13,417 nucleotides of DNA from assembly GCA_964631175.1 (NCBI GenBank), contig CAZVWH010000078.1, forward strand, positions 1-13,417, read 5' to 3'. This DNA is from CAZVWH01 sp964631175 (lineage in GTDB: Bacteria; Planctomycetota; Phycisphaerae; Sedimentisphaerales; Anaerobacaceae). Each line of letters starts with the position of its first letter. Position 1 is the first letter of the stretch. The notes below the pieces were generated by a model. That model had not been told where the DNA came from. It searched no databases and saw nothing but the letters and a program-made list of their open reading frames with translations. The position numbers were made by a program, and so were the translations under genes. Positions 12,843 to 13,417 of this stretch are shown here, one piece after another.

Positions 12843-13278
12843 AGAACCGTATTTGAAGATACCGGCTCACATTTTGAATCTATGTGGCATCGGTTTATGC
12901 GAGAAGGTGCTGCTGGCACACATTTACAGCTTCGGGGCAAAGGGCTGCTGGCAGAGCAATCAAACCCTCGCTGAAGTTTTTAGGGTCTCTCAGGGCACTA
13001 TCTCAAGATGGCTGTCAAAATTAAAGCCCTTCATATATCTGAAGTATCCTAAAGGATACTGCCGTACAATCTGGGCAAAGTCCCATCCGCAGGTGGAACA
13101 GTTGCGCAAAAATGATAAGGTTGTTAATCAAAATTGCTCATCTGACTTACGCAAATCTGCGATTCGACTTCCTCAAAAATGCGCAACTACTAATAACAAT
13201 ACTAGTAAGCGTTCACGGGGAAACCGCATTTTTGTCATTGCGAGCGAAGCGAAGCAATCTAAAATCGTACGTTTTTGA
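12829..13278 (+). CDS. HTH_36-type DNA-binding protein with repeat-derived tail (149 aa)
   Basis: Residues about 10-66 (LKIPAHILNLCGIGLCEKVL, then SNQTLAEVFRVSQGTISRWL) form a winged or tri-helical HTH like HTH_36, common in phage replication initiators and regulators. The middle is basic and low in complexity (KCATTNNNTSKRSRGNR). The final residues IFVIASEAKQSKIVRF are encoded by a REP-like element (13233-13310); the peptide VIASEAKQS is a typical read-through of that repeat, so the original C-terminus is probably lost. The ATG at 12829 overlaps parB by 14 bases. GGAAGG lies almost against it, so the upstream TTG at 12802 remains possible. A role in replication or control is inference. Confidence 0.7.
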   Translation: MKKHKEPYLKIPAHILNLCGIGLCEKVLLAHIYSFGAKGCWQSNQTLAEVFRVSQGTISRWLSKLKPFIYLKYPKGYCRTIWAKSHPQVEQLRKNDKVVNQNCSSDLRKSAIRLPQKCATTNNNTSKRSRGNRIFVIASEAKQSKIVRF

Positions 13279-13345
13279 GATTGCTTCGGCCTAAAGGCCT
13301 CGCAATGACACAAAAACGCCTTATTTTCTGCGTGAACGGTTACCA
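13207..13345. repeat. REP-like palindrome with extended outer arms
   Basis: Inner arms are TGTCATTGCGAG (13233-13244) with CTCGCAATGACA (13299-13310), and GAAGCAATCT (13251-13260) with AGATTGCTTC (13278-13287). Outside these, GTTCACG and CGTGAAC near 13211 and 13331 also pair, giving a larger element of about 130 bases. A related copy lies at 4363-4446. It overlaps the end of the HTH gene. Confidence 0.75.
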
Positions 13346-13366
13346 ATACTATAACAGAGGATAATT

Positions 13367-13389
13367 CCTTCGACTTCGCTCAGGACAGG
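13367..13389 (+). repeat. CCTTCGACTTCGCTCAGGACAGG-type element
   Basis: This is a solo copy of the short element found nested in the hairpins at 676-699 and 10686-10709. It is itself partly palindromic (CCTTCGAC and TCAGGACAGG ends) and of a kind seen dispersed in many environmental genomes. Between 13311 and the window end I see no gene, only repeat arms and this element. Confidence 0.8.
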
Positions 13390-13417
13390 AAAAGGACTAT
13401 TGCGTCGCCTTCGCCTT

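Noticed and set aside
12410..12940. Minus-strand frame of 176 codons across parB and the HTH gene
   Set aside because: It is antisense to two genes with clear domain motifs, is Cys/Ser/Arg-rich and resembles no family.

Overview
The window carries part of a tailed-phage or prophage genome from an uncultured Gram-negative bacterium. GC content is mid-range, most genes have purine-rich Shine-Dalgarno sites (AAGGAG-like), and the standard code is used. The dense set of dispersed palindromic repeats recalls environmental lineages such as Planctomycetota, but the host assignment is a low-confidence inference.

Left arm (1-8567, all minus strand, read right to left). This is a virion morphogenesis operon. 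In order it holds an SPP1-type portal, a GP20-like scaffold, an SU10/DUF5309-type major capsid protein, a head-completion candidate, two virion or tail proteins, a 595-residue parallel beta-helix tailspike, a 152-residue virion-like protein, a 131-residue tail-fibre-family protein, and the start of one more gene cut by the window edge. No tape measure, tail tube or sheath gene lies between the capsid and the spike, so a short-tailed (podovirus-like) particle is the best guess. No terminase, protease, lysis gene, integrase, tRNA or CRISPR array is visible.

Middle (8568-10206). A PfkB-family (ribokinase-like) sugar kinase lies upstream of the portal in the same direction. AT-rich intergenic stretches with repeats flank it. 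A divergent promoter region (9861-10206) separates it from the right arm.

Right arm (10207-13278, plus strand). This operon encodes a double-HTH sigma-region-4-like protein, an ABC-type ATPase, a GNAT acetyltransferase, a ParB-like protein and an HTH_36-type DNA-binding protein. The ATPase and GNAT look like the two halves of the COG2401 fusion protein (ABC ATPase plus acetyltransferase, function unknown), here encoded by adjacent genes and followed by ParB.

The most unusual layer is the intergenic DNA. A hairpin family (TTTAGCCCCC stem, TTTA loop, GGGGGTT) occurs at eight or more gene junctions on both strands. It nearly always points with local transcription, and its stem pairs covary. Two copies carry a 24-nt insert at the same place next to the loop, in opposite orientations. 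REP-like elements (TGTCATTGCGAG type) and other repeats have been absorbed into coding sequence, giving the last residues of the GNAT and HTH proteins and an apparent but probably false N-terminal extension of one tail gene.
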